Shown here in pieces: positions 42,701 through 51,600 of a stretch of 64,000 bases of DNA. The first letter of the stretch is position 1; each line of letters starts with the position of its first letter. Origin of the DNA: Dokdonella koreensis DS-123 (GTDB taxonomy: Bacteria; Pseudomonadota; Gammaproteobacteria; Xanthomonadales; Rhodanobacteraceae). The stretch spans positions 3,700,686-3,764,685 of the forward strand of contig NZ_CP015249.1 in assembly GCF_001632775.1 (NCBI RefSeq), read 5' to 3'. Below the pieces are notes generated by a model. The model was not told the DNA's origin and did no database searches. It was given only the letters and a program-made list of their open reading frames with translations. Both the position numbers and the translations under genes were made by a program.

Positions 42701-45700
42701 GCCCTGGATCGCCTGGCACGTCAGCCGGCCACCGCGGCCGGCGCAGACCACGCTCGACCCGCGCTACCAGCCCCTGTTGCGCGACGTCGCCCGCCGGACC
42801 TGGCACTTCTTCGAGCGCCACGTCGACAGCTCCGATAACTGGCTGCCGCCGGACAACTACCAGGAACAGCCCGACGGCATCCTCGCCACGCGCACCTCGC
42901 CGACCAACATCGGGCTCAGCCTGCTGGCCGCGCTGGCCGCGAACGACCTCGGCTACCTGTCGCTGCGCAGCCTGCTCGAACGCATCACGGCGACATTCGA
43001 CACGCTCGACCGGCTCGAACGCCACCGCGGGCATTTCTACAACTGGTACGACACCCGCAGCCTCGCCCCGCTGCCGCCGCGCTACGTGTCCACCGTCGAC
43101 AGCGGCAACCTGGCCGGCTTCCTGCTGACGCTGCGCCAGGGCCTGCTGGGCCTGGCGGATTACGCGCCATCGCGCGCGCGCCTGCTGCCCGGCCTGATCG
43201 ACACGGCCACCGTGCTGCGCAGCCTGGCACCCGCGCCGTTGCAGCCGTCGGTGACGCGCTTCCTGCAAACTGCCGCCGAGGCCGAGGCCCGCTGCAACGC
43301 CGGTCCGTGCAATCTTGCGGCGATCCTGGCGGTGCTGGAGCAGGAGGCGCGCACCGTACTGGAAGCCGCTCCGGATACCGACGCGGCCGACTGGGCACGC
43401 CGCCTGGTCGTCCAATGCGCCGAAGCGGTCGAGGAGCTGCAGGTGTTCGCCGCCGCGCCCGCCGCCTCGCTGGCGGAACTGGCCGGCACCGGCTCCGCCA
43501 CGGCGATCACCTGGCTCGGCGTGGCGCGGCAGCTGGCCGAGCGCGCGGCCGGCTTCGCCCGGCCCGACTACGGCTTCCTGCACGACCGCGCGCGCGACCT
43601 CTTCAGCATCGGCTTCAACGTCGACGACCACCGCCGCGACCTGGGCTACTACGACCTGCTGGCCTCCGAGGCGCGCCTGGGCATCTTCGTCGCGATCGCC
43701 CAGGGCCAGGTATCGCCGAAGAGCTGGTTCTCGCTCGGACGGCTGCTGACCCAGGCCGGGGGCGCGCCGGTGCTGCTGTCGTGGAGCGGCTCGATGTTCG
43801 AGTACCTCATGCCGAACCTGGTGATGCCGGCCTACCCGGGCTCGCTGCTGGAGCACACCGGCCGCGCCGCGGTCACCCGGCAGATCGCCTATGGCCGCGA
43901 ACGCGACGTTCCCTGGGGCATCTCCGAAAGCGGCTACCTCCTGACCGACGCGGCGCAGAACTACCAGTACCGCGCCTTCGGCGTGCCGGGCCTGGGCCTG
44001 CAGCGCGGACTGGCGCAGGAGCTGGTGATCGCCCCGTATGCCAGCGCGCTCGCCCTGCTCGCGGCACCCGATGCCGCCGCCGAGAACCTCCAGCGCATGG
44101 CCGGGCAAGGCTGGCTGGCGCCGCAGGGTTTCTACGAGGCGATCGACTACACCGGCACGCGCCTGCCGCCGGGCCAGCGTTGCGCGGTGGTGCGCTCGTT
44201 CATGGCGCACCACCAGGGCATGGCCCTGCTGGCGATCGAGCACGTGCTGCTGGACCGGCCGATGCAGCGCCGCTTCGAGGCCGACCCGCAGGTGCAGTCC
44301 GCGCTGCTGCTGCTGCAGGAGCGCCTGCCGCGCGCCACCGGCCAGCCGGCGCGCGATCCCAAGCTGGTCGATGCGCGCAACGCCGGCGAAGCGGCAGCGG
44401 TGCCGCTGCGCGTGTTCGATCGTCCCGATCCGGCGGTGCCGGCCGTGCAGTTGCTCTCCAACGGGCGCTATCACCTGATGCTGAGCAGCGCCGGCGGCGG
44501 CTACAGCCGCTGGCGCTCGATTGCGCTGACGCGCTGGCGCGAGGATCCCACGCGCGACGACTGGGGCAGCTTCTGCTACCTGCGCGACCTCGGCAGCGGG
44601 CGGGTGTGGTCGACCGCGTTCCAGCCGACCCTGGAGGCCGACGAAACCTACGAGGCGGTCTTCACCGAGGCGCGCGTGGAATTCCGCCGCCGCCTGGACG
44701 ACTGGGAAACGCATACCGAGATCGTCGTGTCTCCCGAGGACGACATCGAGCTGCGCCGCACCCGCATCACCAACCGCGCGGCGACCGCGCGCACGATCGA
44801 GGTCACCAGCTATGCCGAGGTGGTGCTGGCGCCGGCGATCAGCGACAGCCTGCATCCGGCCTTCAGCAAGCTGTTCGTGCAGACCGAGATCGTCGCCTCG
44901 CGCAATGCCATCGTCTGCTCGCGCCGGCCGCGCGACGCGCACGACCAGCCGCCGTGGATGTTCCACCTGCTGGCCGTGCACGAAGGCCAGAGCCTGGGCA
45001 CCTCGTTCGAGACCGATCGCGCGCGCTTCCTCGGGCGCCACGGCTCGCCGGCGCGCGCCGCCGCGCTGGCACCGGGCGCCGACCTGTCGGGCACGGCCGG
45101 CTCGGTGCTCGATCCGATCGTGGCGATCCGCAGCCGCATCCGCGTGCCGCCGGACCAGACCGTCCTGGTCGACCTGGTCACCGGCGTCGGCGCCAGCCGC
45201 GACCAGTGCCTGCAGCTGGCCGACACCTATCACGACCGGCGGCTGGCCGATCGCGTGATCGACCTGGCCTGGACCCACAGCCAGATCTCGCTGCGCCAGA
45301 TCAACATCAGCGAAGCGGCGGCGCAGACCTATGCCCACCTGGCCGGCCGGCTGCTCTACAGCCACGCCTCGCTGCGCGCCGAGGCGCAGCTGGTCGTGCG
45401 CAACCGCCGCGGCCAGCCCGGGCTGTGGACCTATGCGATCTCCGGCGACCTGCCGATCATGCTGGTGCAGGTCAGCGACGAGGCGCACCTGGACCTGGCG
45501 CGCGAAGCGGTGCAGGCGCACGCCTACTGGCGCATGAAGGGCCTGGTCGTGGACCTCGTGATCTGGAACGAGGAGCGCGGCGGCTACCGGCAGAGCCTCA
45601 ACGACGCGCTGATGGGGATGATCGCCGCCAGCGTCGACGCCAACGTGCTCGAACGCCCCGGCGGCATCTTCGTCCGCGCGGTCGAGCAGATCCCGCACGA

Positions 45701-48239
45701 GGACCGGGTACTGCTGCTGGCGGTGGCGCGGGTCGTGCTCAGCGACAAGAACGGCAGCTTCGGCGAGCAGCTGCGGCGCCGCGCGATCGGTGACCCGACG
45801 CCGCCGCGGCTGCTGCCGCGCGAGAACCCGCCCGTGTCCGCGGCAGTCGAACCCGAGCCGGCGCCGTCACCGGCGCTCGACAACGGCCTGGGCGGCTTCT
45901 CCGAGGACGGCCGCGAGTACCTGATCGTGAGCCGCCCCGGGGAGACGACGCCGGCCCCCTGGTCCAACGTCATCGCCAACGAGCACTTCGGCTGCGTCGT
46001 CAGCGAAAGCGGCATGGGCTACACCTGGCACGAGAACGCACACGAGTACCGCCTGACGCCGTGGCACAACGACCCGGTCACCGATGCCGCCGGCGAGGCG
46101 TTCTACCTGCGCGACGAGGACAGCGGCCGCTACTGGTCGCCGGCGCCGCTGCCGGCTCGCGGCAGCGGGCCGTACACGACGCGGCACGGCTTCGGCTACA
46201 GCGTGTTCGAGCACGTCGAGGACGGCATACGCAGCGAGCTGCGCATCTACGTGGCGCCGGACGCGGCGGTGAAGTTCTTCGTGCTGCGGCTGCGCAACCT
46301 GTCCGGCCGGCGCCGGGCGCTCTCGGCGACCGGCTACGTCGAATGGGTGCTCGGCGACCTCGCCGAGAAATCGGCGATGCACGTCGTCACCGAGCTCGAT
46401 CCGCGCAGCGGCGCGCTGGTCGCGCGCAACCGGTTCCATCCGGAGTTCGGCGAACGGGTGGCCTTCTTCGACGTCGACGAGCCGGCCCGCACGCTGACCG
46501 GCGACCGCCTGGAGTTCATCGGCCGTAACGGCACGCTGGCGCAGCCGGCGGCCCTGCAGCGCCAGCGCCTGTCCGGCCGGGTCGGCGCGCTGATGGATCC
46601 GTGCGCGGCGATCCAGATCCCGTTCGAGCTGGAGGACGGCCAGTCGCGCGAACTGATCTTCCGGCTCGGCGCGGCGGCCCAGGCCGACGACGCCAGCGCG
46701 CTGATCCTGCGCCTGCGCCAGCCGGGTACCGCGCGCGACGCGCTGGAAGCCGTCCGTGCGCGCTGGGCCGACCTGCTCGGCGCGGTGCAGATCGCCACGC
46801 CCGACCGCGCGCTCGACCGGCTCGCCAACGGCTGGCTGCTCTACCAGGTGATCTCGGCGCGGCTGTGGGCGCGCAGCGGCTACTACCAGTCCGGCGGCGC
46901 GTTCGGCTTCCGCGACCAGTTGCAGGACGCGATGGCGCTGGTGCATGCCGCACCGCGGCGGCTGCGCGATCAGCTGCTGCTGTGCGCATCGCGGCAGTTC
47001 AAGGAGGGCGACGTGCAGCACTGGTGGCACCCGCCCGCCGGCCGCGGCGTGCGCACGCGCTGTTCGGACGACTACCTGTGGCTGCCGCTGGCCTGCTGCC
47101 GCTACATCGCCTGCGGCGGCGACCGCGCCGTCCTCGACGAGACCCGGCCGTTCCTGGAAGGCCGGCCGCTCAACGCCGACGAGGAATCCTACTACGACCT
47201 GCCGCTGCGCTGGGACGACCACGCCACGCTGTACGAGCACTGCGTGCGTGCGATCGAGCACGGCCTGCGCCTGGGCGCGCACGGCCTGCCGCTGATCGGC
47301 AGCGGCGACTGGAACGACGGCATGAACACCGTCGGCAGCGCCGGACGCGGCGAAAGCGTCTGGCTGGGCTTCTTCCTGCACCGCGTGCTGGTCGATTTCG
47401 CGCCGCTGGCGCGCGATCGCGGCGATGCGGCCTTTGCGGAACGCTGCGAGACCGCGGCGGCGGTGCTGCGCGAGCAGCTCGACCGGCACGGCTGGGACGG
47501 CGGCTGGTACCGGCGCGCCTATTTCGACGACGGCACGCCGCTGGGTTCGCAGCGCAACGCCGAGTGCCGCATCGACTCGATCGCGCAGAGCTGGGCGACG
47601 CTGTCCGATGCCGCTCCCGCCGCGCGCGCGGCACAGGCGCTCGACGCGCTCGACGCGCAACTGGTCAAGCCGGACGCCCGGCTGGTCCAGCTGCTCACCC
47701 CGCCGTTCGACGGTGCCGGGCCGGACCCGGGCTACATCCGCGGCTACGTGCCCGGCGTGCGCGAGAACGGCGGCCAGTACACGCACGCGGCGATCTGGGC
47801 GGCGATGGCCTTCGCCCAGGCCGGACGCACCGCGCGCGCCTGGGCGCTGTTCGACATGATCAACCCGCTGCACCATGCGCGCACGCGCGAGGAAGCGGAG
47901 GTCTACAAGGTCGAGCCGTACGTGGTCGCGGCCGACGTCTACGCGGTCGCGCCGCATACCGGCCGCGGCGGCTGGACCTGGTACACCGGCTCGGCCGGCT
48001 GGATGTACCGCCTGGCGATCGAGTCGCTGCTGGGCATCCGCCGCGAGGGCGCGCAGCTGCGCATCGATCCGCGCCTGCCCGCCGGCTGGCCCGGCTTCCG
48101 CTTCAGCTACCGCTACGGCGGTACGACCTATCGCGTGGCGGTCGTCGTCGGCGACGGCCCGGTCGCGCCGGGCGGCACCACGCTGGCCCTGGTCGACGAC
48201 GGCGGCGAGCACGCGGTCGAGGTGGTGGTCGCACGCTGA
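39759..48239 (+). CDS. ndvB: Cyclic beta-1,2-glucan synthase (GT84-GH94 multidomain)
   Basis: 2826 residues, almost exactly the length of NdvB/ChvB. It makes cyclic beta-1,2-glucan from UDP-glucose at the inner membrane. The GTG start has GAGG upstream. In order: an N-terminal cytosolic region (1-400), two helices (about 409-471), the GT84 glucosyltransferase (about 487-820, VLDADTQLPHG near 627, then RRRHRWIRGDWQ), several helices (about 824-990), a glycoamylase-like domain (about 1040-1480, TRTSPTNIGLSLLAAL, GTLPPGQRC-like region), and a GH94 phosphorylase part with two substrate-binding modules (about 1570 and 2069) and the catalytic GSGDWNDGMN, where the general acid is expected among D2517/D2520. 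Periplasmic cyclic glucans serve osmoadaptation and host interaction. Confidence 0.95.
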   Translation: MKLPLGSWNRWLTGPKAADTRSLLAAEIEQPLRAELFSTEQMEEHGAVLARFHRLYGGRSRNRLLARLADNEAALLQTCDLLNAAIREGRRVTPASEWLLDNYYLIDEHLRTARRHFPQGYSWQLPRLANGVSAGLPRIYDIALNAISHGDGRFDQESLHRFVAAYQRVAPLSLGELWAIPIMLRLALIENLRRVAMRVMLDRRHRDLAAVWGETMAQVAARDPKSLILAVADMARSDPPASSSFVAELMQRLQGQSASLALPVSWLEQRLAEAGVTIEQLVQSENQQQAADQISVSNSIASLRLLLSTDWRRFVEGLSRMEAILHTDPAGVYPAMDFATRDTYRHVVERLARRAARPEEDVAAAAIALAAAHAATPDAPQAHVGWYLIGEGRPVLRRACGLRAALRRPPLSLYLGTLAVLTATLVAAPALWLLRTPTSLGLALATIGLLTLAASQLALTMTHWLTAIVTVPQALPRMDYSRSIPADAATLVAVPLLIGDEDAAREAIADLEIRYLANRQEHLYFGLLSDFPDAASEHTDGDEAILAAAVAGIEELNRRHAGERGGPFFLFHRPRRWNAGEGAWIGEERKRGKLGALNALLRSGDASRFSRIVGTVDALQGINYVIVLDADTQLPHGAAHELVATMRHPLNRPRFAPDGSRVVAGYGILQPRVGTALTLAGLSRYATLFGGDPGLDPYTRAVSDVYQDLFGEGSFTGKGIYDVEAFERALGQRLPDNRILSHDLLEGSYVRAGLASDLVLFEDFPQSYAADIRRRHRWIRGDWQIACWLLPWVPGSDGRHEANPLSGLARWKIFDNLRRSLVAPALFALLVLGWTVLPAPGYWTAIVLQLVLVPVLVEALLAAARKPAEAAWRRHLGFAVRSAGRRLGQALFALACLPFEALVAVDAIVRTLWRLFVSRRHLLAWTPSNMVQRSLGAGPAHMLRQMAFSPLAALGIGGSVAWLQPAALLPALPFLLVWLLAPWIAWHVSRPPRPAQTTLDPRYQPLLRDVARRTWHFFERHVDSSDNWLPPDNYQEQPDGILATRTSPTNIGLSLLAALAANDLGYLSLRSLLERITATFDTLDRLERHRGHFYNWYDTRSLAPLPPRYVSTVDSGNLAGFLLTLRQGLLGLADYAPSRARLLPGLIDTATVLRSLAPAPLQPSVTRFLQTAAEAEARCNAGPCNLAAILAVLEQEARTVLEAAPDTDAADWARRLVVQCAEAVEELQVFAAAPAASLAELAGTGSATAITWLGVARQLAERAAGFARPDYGFLHDRARDLFSIGFNVDDHRRDLGYYDLLASEARLGIFVAIAQGQVSPKSWFSLGRLLTQAGGAPVLLSWSGSMFEYLMPNLVMPAYPGSLLEHTGRAAVTRQIAYGRERDVPWGISESGYLLTDAAQNYQYRAFGVPGLGLQRGLAQELVIAPYASALALLAAPDAAAENLQRMAGQGWLAPQGFYEAIDYTGTRLPPGQRCAVVRSFMAHHQGMALLAIEHVLLDRPMQRRFEADPQVQSALLLLQERLPRATGQPARDPKLVDARNAGEAAAVPLRVFDRPDPAVPAVQLLSNGRYHLMLSSAGGGYSRWRSIALTRWREDPTRDDWGSFCYLRDLGSGRVWSTAFQPTLEADETYEAVFTEARVEFRRRLDDWETHTEIVVSPEDDIELRRTRITNRAATARTIEVTSYAEVVLAPAISDSLHPAFSKLFVQTEIVASRNAIVCSRRPRDAHDQPPWMFHLLAVHEGQSLGTSFETDRARFLGRHGSPARAAALAPGADLSGTAGSVLDPIVAIRSRIRVPPDQTVLVDLVTGVGASRDQCLQLADTYHDRRLADRVIDLAWTHSQISLRQINISEAAAQTYAHLAGRLLYSHASLRAEAQLVVRNRRGQPGLWTYAISGDLPIMLVQVSDEAHLDLAREAVQAHAYWRMKGLVVDLVIWNEERGGYRQSLNDALMGMIAASVDANVLERPGGIFVRAVEQIPHEDRVLLLAVARVVLSDKNGSFGEQLRRRAIGDPTPPRLLPRENPPVSAAVEPEPAPSPALDNGLGGFSEDGREYLIVSRPGETTPAPWSNVIANEHFGCVVSESGMGYTWHENAHEYRLTPWHNDPVTDAAGEAFYLRDEDSGRYWSPAPLPARGSGPYTTRHGFGYSVFEHVEDGIRSELRIYVAPDAAVKFFVLRLRNLSGRRRALSATGYVEWVLGDLAEKSAMHVVTELDPRSGALVARNRFHPEFGERVAFFDVDEPARTLTGDRLEFIGRNGTLAQPAALQRQRLSGRVGALMDPCAAIQIPFELEDGQSRELIFRLGAAAQADDASALILRLRQPGTARDALEAVRARWADLLGAVQIATPDRALDRLANGWLLYQVISARLWARSGYYQSGGAFGFRDQLQDAMALVHAAPRRLRDQLLLCASRQFKEGDVQHWWHPPAGRGVRTRCSDDYLWLPLACCRYIACGGDRAVLDETRPFLEGRPLNADEESYYDLPLRWDDHATLYEHCVRAIEHGLRLGAHGLPLIGSGDWNDGMNTVGSAGRGESVWLGFFLHRVLVDFAPLARDRGDAAFAERCETAAAVLREQLDRHGWDGGWYRRAYFDDGTPLGSQRNAECRIDSIAQSWATLSDAAPAARAAQALDALDAQLVKPDARLVQLLTPPFDGAGPDPGYIRGYVPGVRENGGQYTHAAIWAAMAFAQAGRTARAWALFDMINPLHHARTREEAEVYKVEPYVVAADVYAVAPHTGRGGWTWYTGSAGWMYRLAIESLLGIRREGAQLRIDPRLPAGWPGFRFSYRYGGTTYRVAVVVGDGPVAPGGTTLALVDDGGEHAVEVVVAR

Positions 48240-48677
48240 CGCGCGGACCTCGGAGCCGGCCCTGTCCGCGCAGCGCCTTGGCAACGGCCACGACGCGCGG
48301 ATTGCCCGCCCGAGCTGCCGGCGAGACCGCAAGGCGCGCCGGCGTGCCGCTCGGCCACGAGCGCCGCAGCAAGGTTCTCCGCGGTCGCTTCCGTCTCGGA
48401 TGGTGCGTGCCAGGGGCGAGGCTTCCGCCACCGGCCCGGTCGGCTGCCGCGAAGCAGCCGGCCCTGCGGCGCCGGACGCGGAACCAGGCGCACGCGCCCG
48501 GCCCGCCCGCCGTCGCTGGCACGGTGTCGAGAAAGGGTTGCCCTGCCCGTTCTCGACGCACATGCGGTTGCAGCAAGGCCGCGCTACCGGTTCCGCGGAC
48601 CGACGGCGTGCGCCGTCGTTCCGCGCGCGATCCCTCCCGGGATCGCGCTGACAGGGTGTTCGTAGCTCGACAGCCGG
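48240..48677. other. 438-base convergent intergenic region
   Basis: The region lies between the 3' ends of the glucan synthase and the RCC1/lamin-tail gene. No gene is supported on either strand. It carries two hairpins close to the minus-strand gene end: CGACGGCG-TG-CGCCGTCG (48601-48618) and a longer one listed separately. Confidence 0.6.
48625..48648 (-). terminator. Terminator hairpin for the RCC1/lamin-tail gene
   Basis: Perfect 10-bp arms GCGCGATCCC / GGGATCGCGC surround loop TCCC, 30 bases after the minus-strand stop codon. There is no T-run. It may act on both strands in the convergent region. Confidence 0.5.
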
Positions 48678-51600
48678 TTAGTCGGCGTCGCCTTCGGGCG
48701 CGACGACCAGCGGCAGGGCCGACCGCAGCCGGTAGGCGACGGGCTGTCCGGCCAGCGGAAGCTGCAGCTCGGCACCGGCGACGCGAAGCCGTGCCGTCGG
48801 CGCGCCGGTCCCGCCGCTCGCGTCCTCCGGACGCGGTGCCGGCACCAGCGCCAGGCGAAGCTCGGCACCCGCGACCACCGCCAGCCAGCCGGTGGCATAG
48901 GCGTTGCCGCCTTCGTCCTGCGCGACCAGCCGCAGCCAGGTACGCACCCCGTGATTGAGCCGTTCCAGGCGGAACGCCCCGGATGCCGGCTGCAGGCCGT
49001 CCGGTACCGCTGCCAGCACGGTCTCGATCAGCGGCTGGCCCGGTGCCGGCCAGGTCAGGCCGAGCGTATCGCCGGTGGCGAGGGACGCGCTCACCGCGTC
49101 CAGCGGCAATGCACCCGGGTTCTCCGGCTCGAAGCCGTCGCGATGGATCACGACCTGGCCGGAGACCTCGGCCGTGTTGTTGCCCAGGTTCGGATCGCGA
49201 TCGTCCATGGCCTGGGCCTGCGTCGTCACCGCGCCATCGGCTTCCCAGCGCACCGGTGCACTCACCAGGTAGCTGACACTGCCGCCGACCGGAATCGTCA
49301 GGCCGGCATCCCCGAGGTTGCCGGTGCCGCTGGCCGTACAGCCGCTGCCGGCCGCGTCGATGCACAGCCACGTGGCGAAGTCGAGATCCAGCGCCGGCGA
49401 CAGGCTGCTCGCCACGCTGGCTGCGGTGGTCGGGTCCGGACCGAGGTTGCTGACGGTGACCACGTAGTCGAGCAGCTGGCCGCGCTGGGCGTAGTCCAGA
49501 TGGGCGACCAGGCCGACCGCCAGGTCGGTCTGGGGTACCGGCACGCGGCCGACGCCCTGCAGGCCGAGCGTGGCGGTGACGCCGCCGGCGCTGCCGACGC
49601 CGAGCACGGCGGTCGCCGGTCCGGCGGCGGTCGGCGCGAAGCTGACGACGACCGCGCAGCTGGCCTGGGCCGGCAGCACGGTACCGCAGGCACTGGTGTC
49701 GGCCGTGAAGGCGCCGCCCGGTGCGGTGAAGTTGAGCTCGCTCGCGTCCGCCGCGCCGGTGTTGCGCAAGGTGGCGGTCAGCGGCGTGGCGGTGGTGCCG
49801 GTCTGGACCTCGCCGAAATCGAGGCTCGCCGGGTCGAAGGCCAGCACCGGCAACGGCGCGGCGACGAACGTGGCGATGACGTTCTGGTCGGCACTCATCG
49901 CCACCGTGCACGCGGCGCTGCCGCTGCAGGCGCCGCTCCAACCGCCGAACACGAAGCCGGAGGCCGGCGTCGCGGTCAGCTGCACGGCCGTGCCGGCCGC
50001 GTAGCGCTGCTCGCAGTCACCCGGACAGGCGATGCCGTCGCCGCTGACCAGGCCCTGGCCGGCGCCTTCGATCGCCACCGTCAGCAGGTACTCGGTGACG
50101 CTGCCGCACGGATCGTAGGCGACGCCGGCGCGCGTGCTGCGACCGGGGCTGCCGATTGCGCCGTTGTTCGAGGTCACCGAGCCTTCGCCGTCGGCGACCG
50201 CCGACAGCGTCCAGGCGAACACGTCGTCCGCGCCGAGACCCGCCGCCGACACCCAGCCGCTGGCGCCGGTCGTGCGAATGCTGCCCGGGAACGCCTGGTC
50301 GCCGTAGGTCAGGCGGTCCACCAGCGTGCCGCTGGCGTCGAAGAGGTTGATCTGGTCGGCGCGACCGAGGTTGTTGGTGTAGCCACCGAGGATCTTGGCG
50401 CCGGCGCACAGGCGCCAGTCGCTGCGGAACGCCTCGGTCTCGCTCTCGGCCAGCACCACCGACTCGCCCGGCTGCACGCTGCCGAAGCCGCTGAGGTCGA
50501 AGCCGATCGCCGGATCGGCGCTGTCGTCGTCGTAGCGCCAGCCGGTCATGTCGACCGCCGTCGTGCCGACGTTGGTCAGCTCGATGAACTCGCCGCCGGC
50601 GCCGTCGTACATCCATTCCGTGATGCGCATCGCCGGCCGGTCCGTCGGCACGGCGGCCAGCGTGAACGCCTGGCTGTAGGACTTCTGGTAGACCTGCTGC
50701 AGATCCTTGGTGGCACCGGTGCCGTAGAAGTTGGTGTCGCCGCTGTCGGTGATGACGCGCACGGTCGCGCCCTCCACCAGCGGATGCGGCACCGCGCCGA
50801 TCGCCTCCCAGGCGCCGCCGGTCAGGCCGTCGTCGCTCGGCAGGGTCTGGTTGAACTGCGGCGCATGGTCCGGACGGCCGTCCCAGGTGTAGAGCGCCCA
50901 GGACTCGTTCTGCGGCGACGGACCGGCCGAGATCAGGTAGTCGCCCTGGGCATTGGACGCCAGCGCGCGGATGCTGCGGCCGCCGAGGTCGAGGAAGATC
51001 GGCGCGCCGAACACCGCCGGGCCGCTGCCGGGCGTGCCATTGGTGAGCGCGGCAGCGTTGAGCAGCGGCACGATCAGCGCATCGTAGCGACCTTCGCGCT
51101 GGATCGTCGGCGCGCGAAAGCCCAGGTAGACCGCCGAACCGTCGGGATTGAACTCCAATCCCTCGATGTTGAACCCGCCCGGCGCATTCGGCAGCACGCC
51201 GCCGGCGGTGGCGGCAATGAAGCCCAGCGCATTGGCGCCCAGGCCGTGGCCGTTGGTCTGGTCCCAGGCGCGCAGTTCCGCCCACAGGTTGTTGTAGCGG
51301 CCGCGGAACACCAGCTCCGTCCCGGCACCCGAGCCGGTGATCGTCGCCGCCACGAAGGTGCGGCGCTCCGGCCGCGCCGAGCCGCTGCGGTTGTTGCCGT
51401 GCGAGCCGGTCAGCAGCAGCAGGTCGCCCGAACGCGTGATGCCCTCGAAGTCGATCTCCGAGCTGGTCCCGAGCTGTGATGCGTTGAACGCCCAGGTCTT
51501 GACCGGCCGTCCGGTCTCGCCCGCGCGGTGCAGGAAGATCGTGTTGGTCTCGTCGTTGAGCAGGATCACGTAGCCATCACCGACGTCGAGCGCGGCCGAA

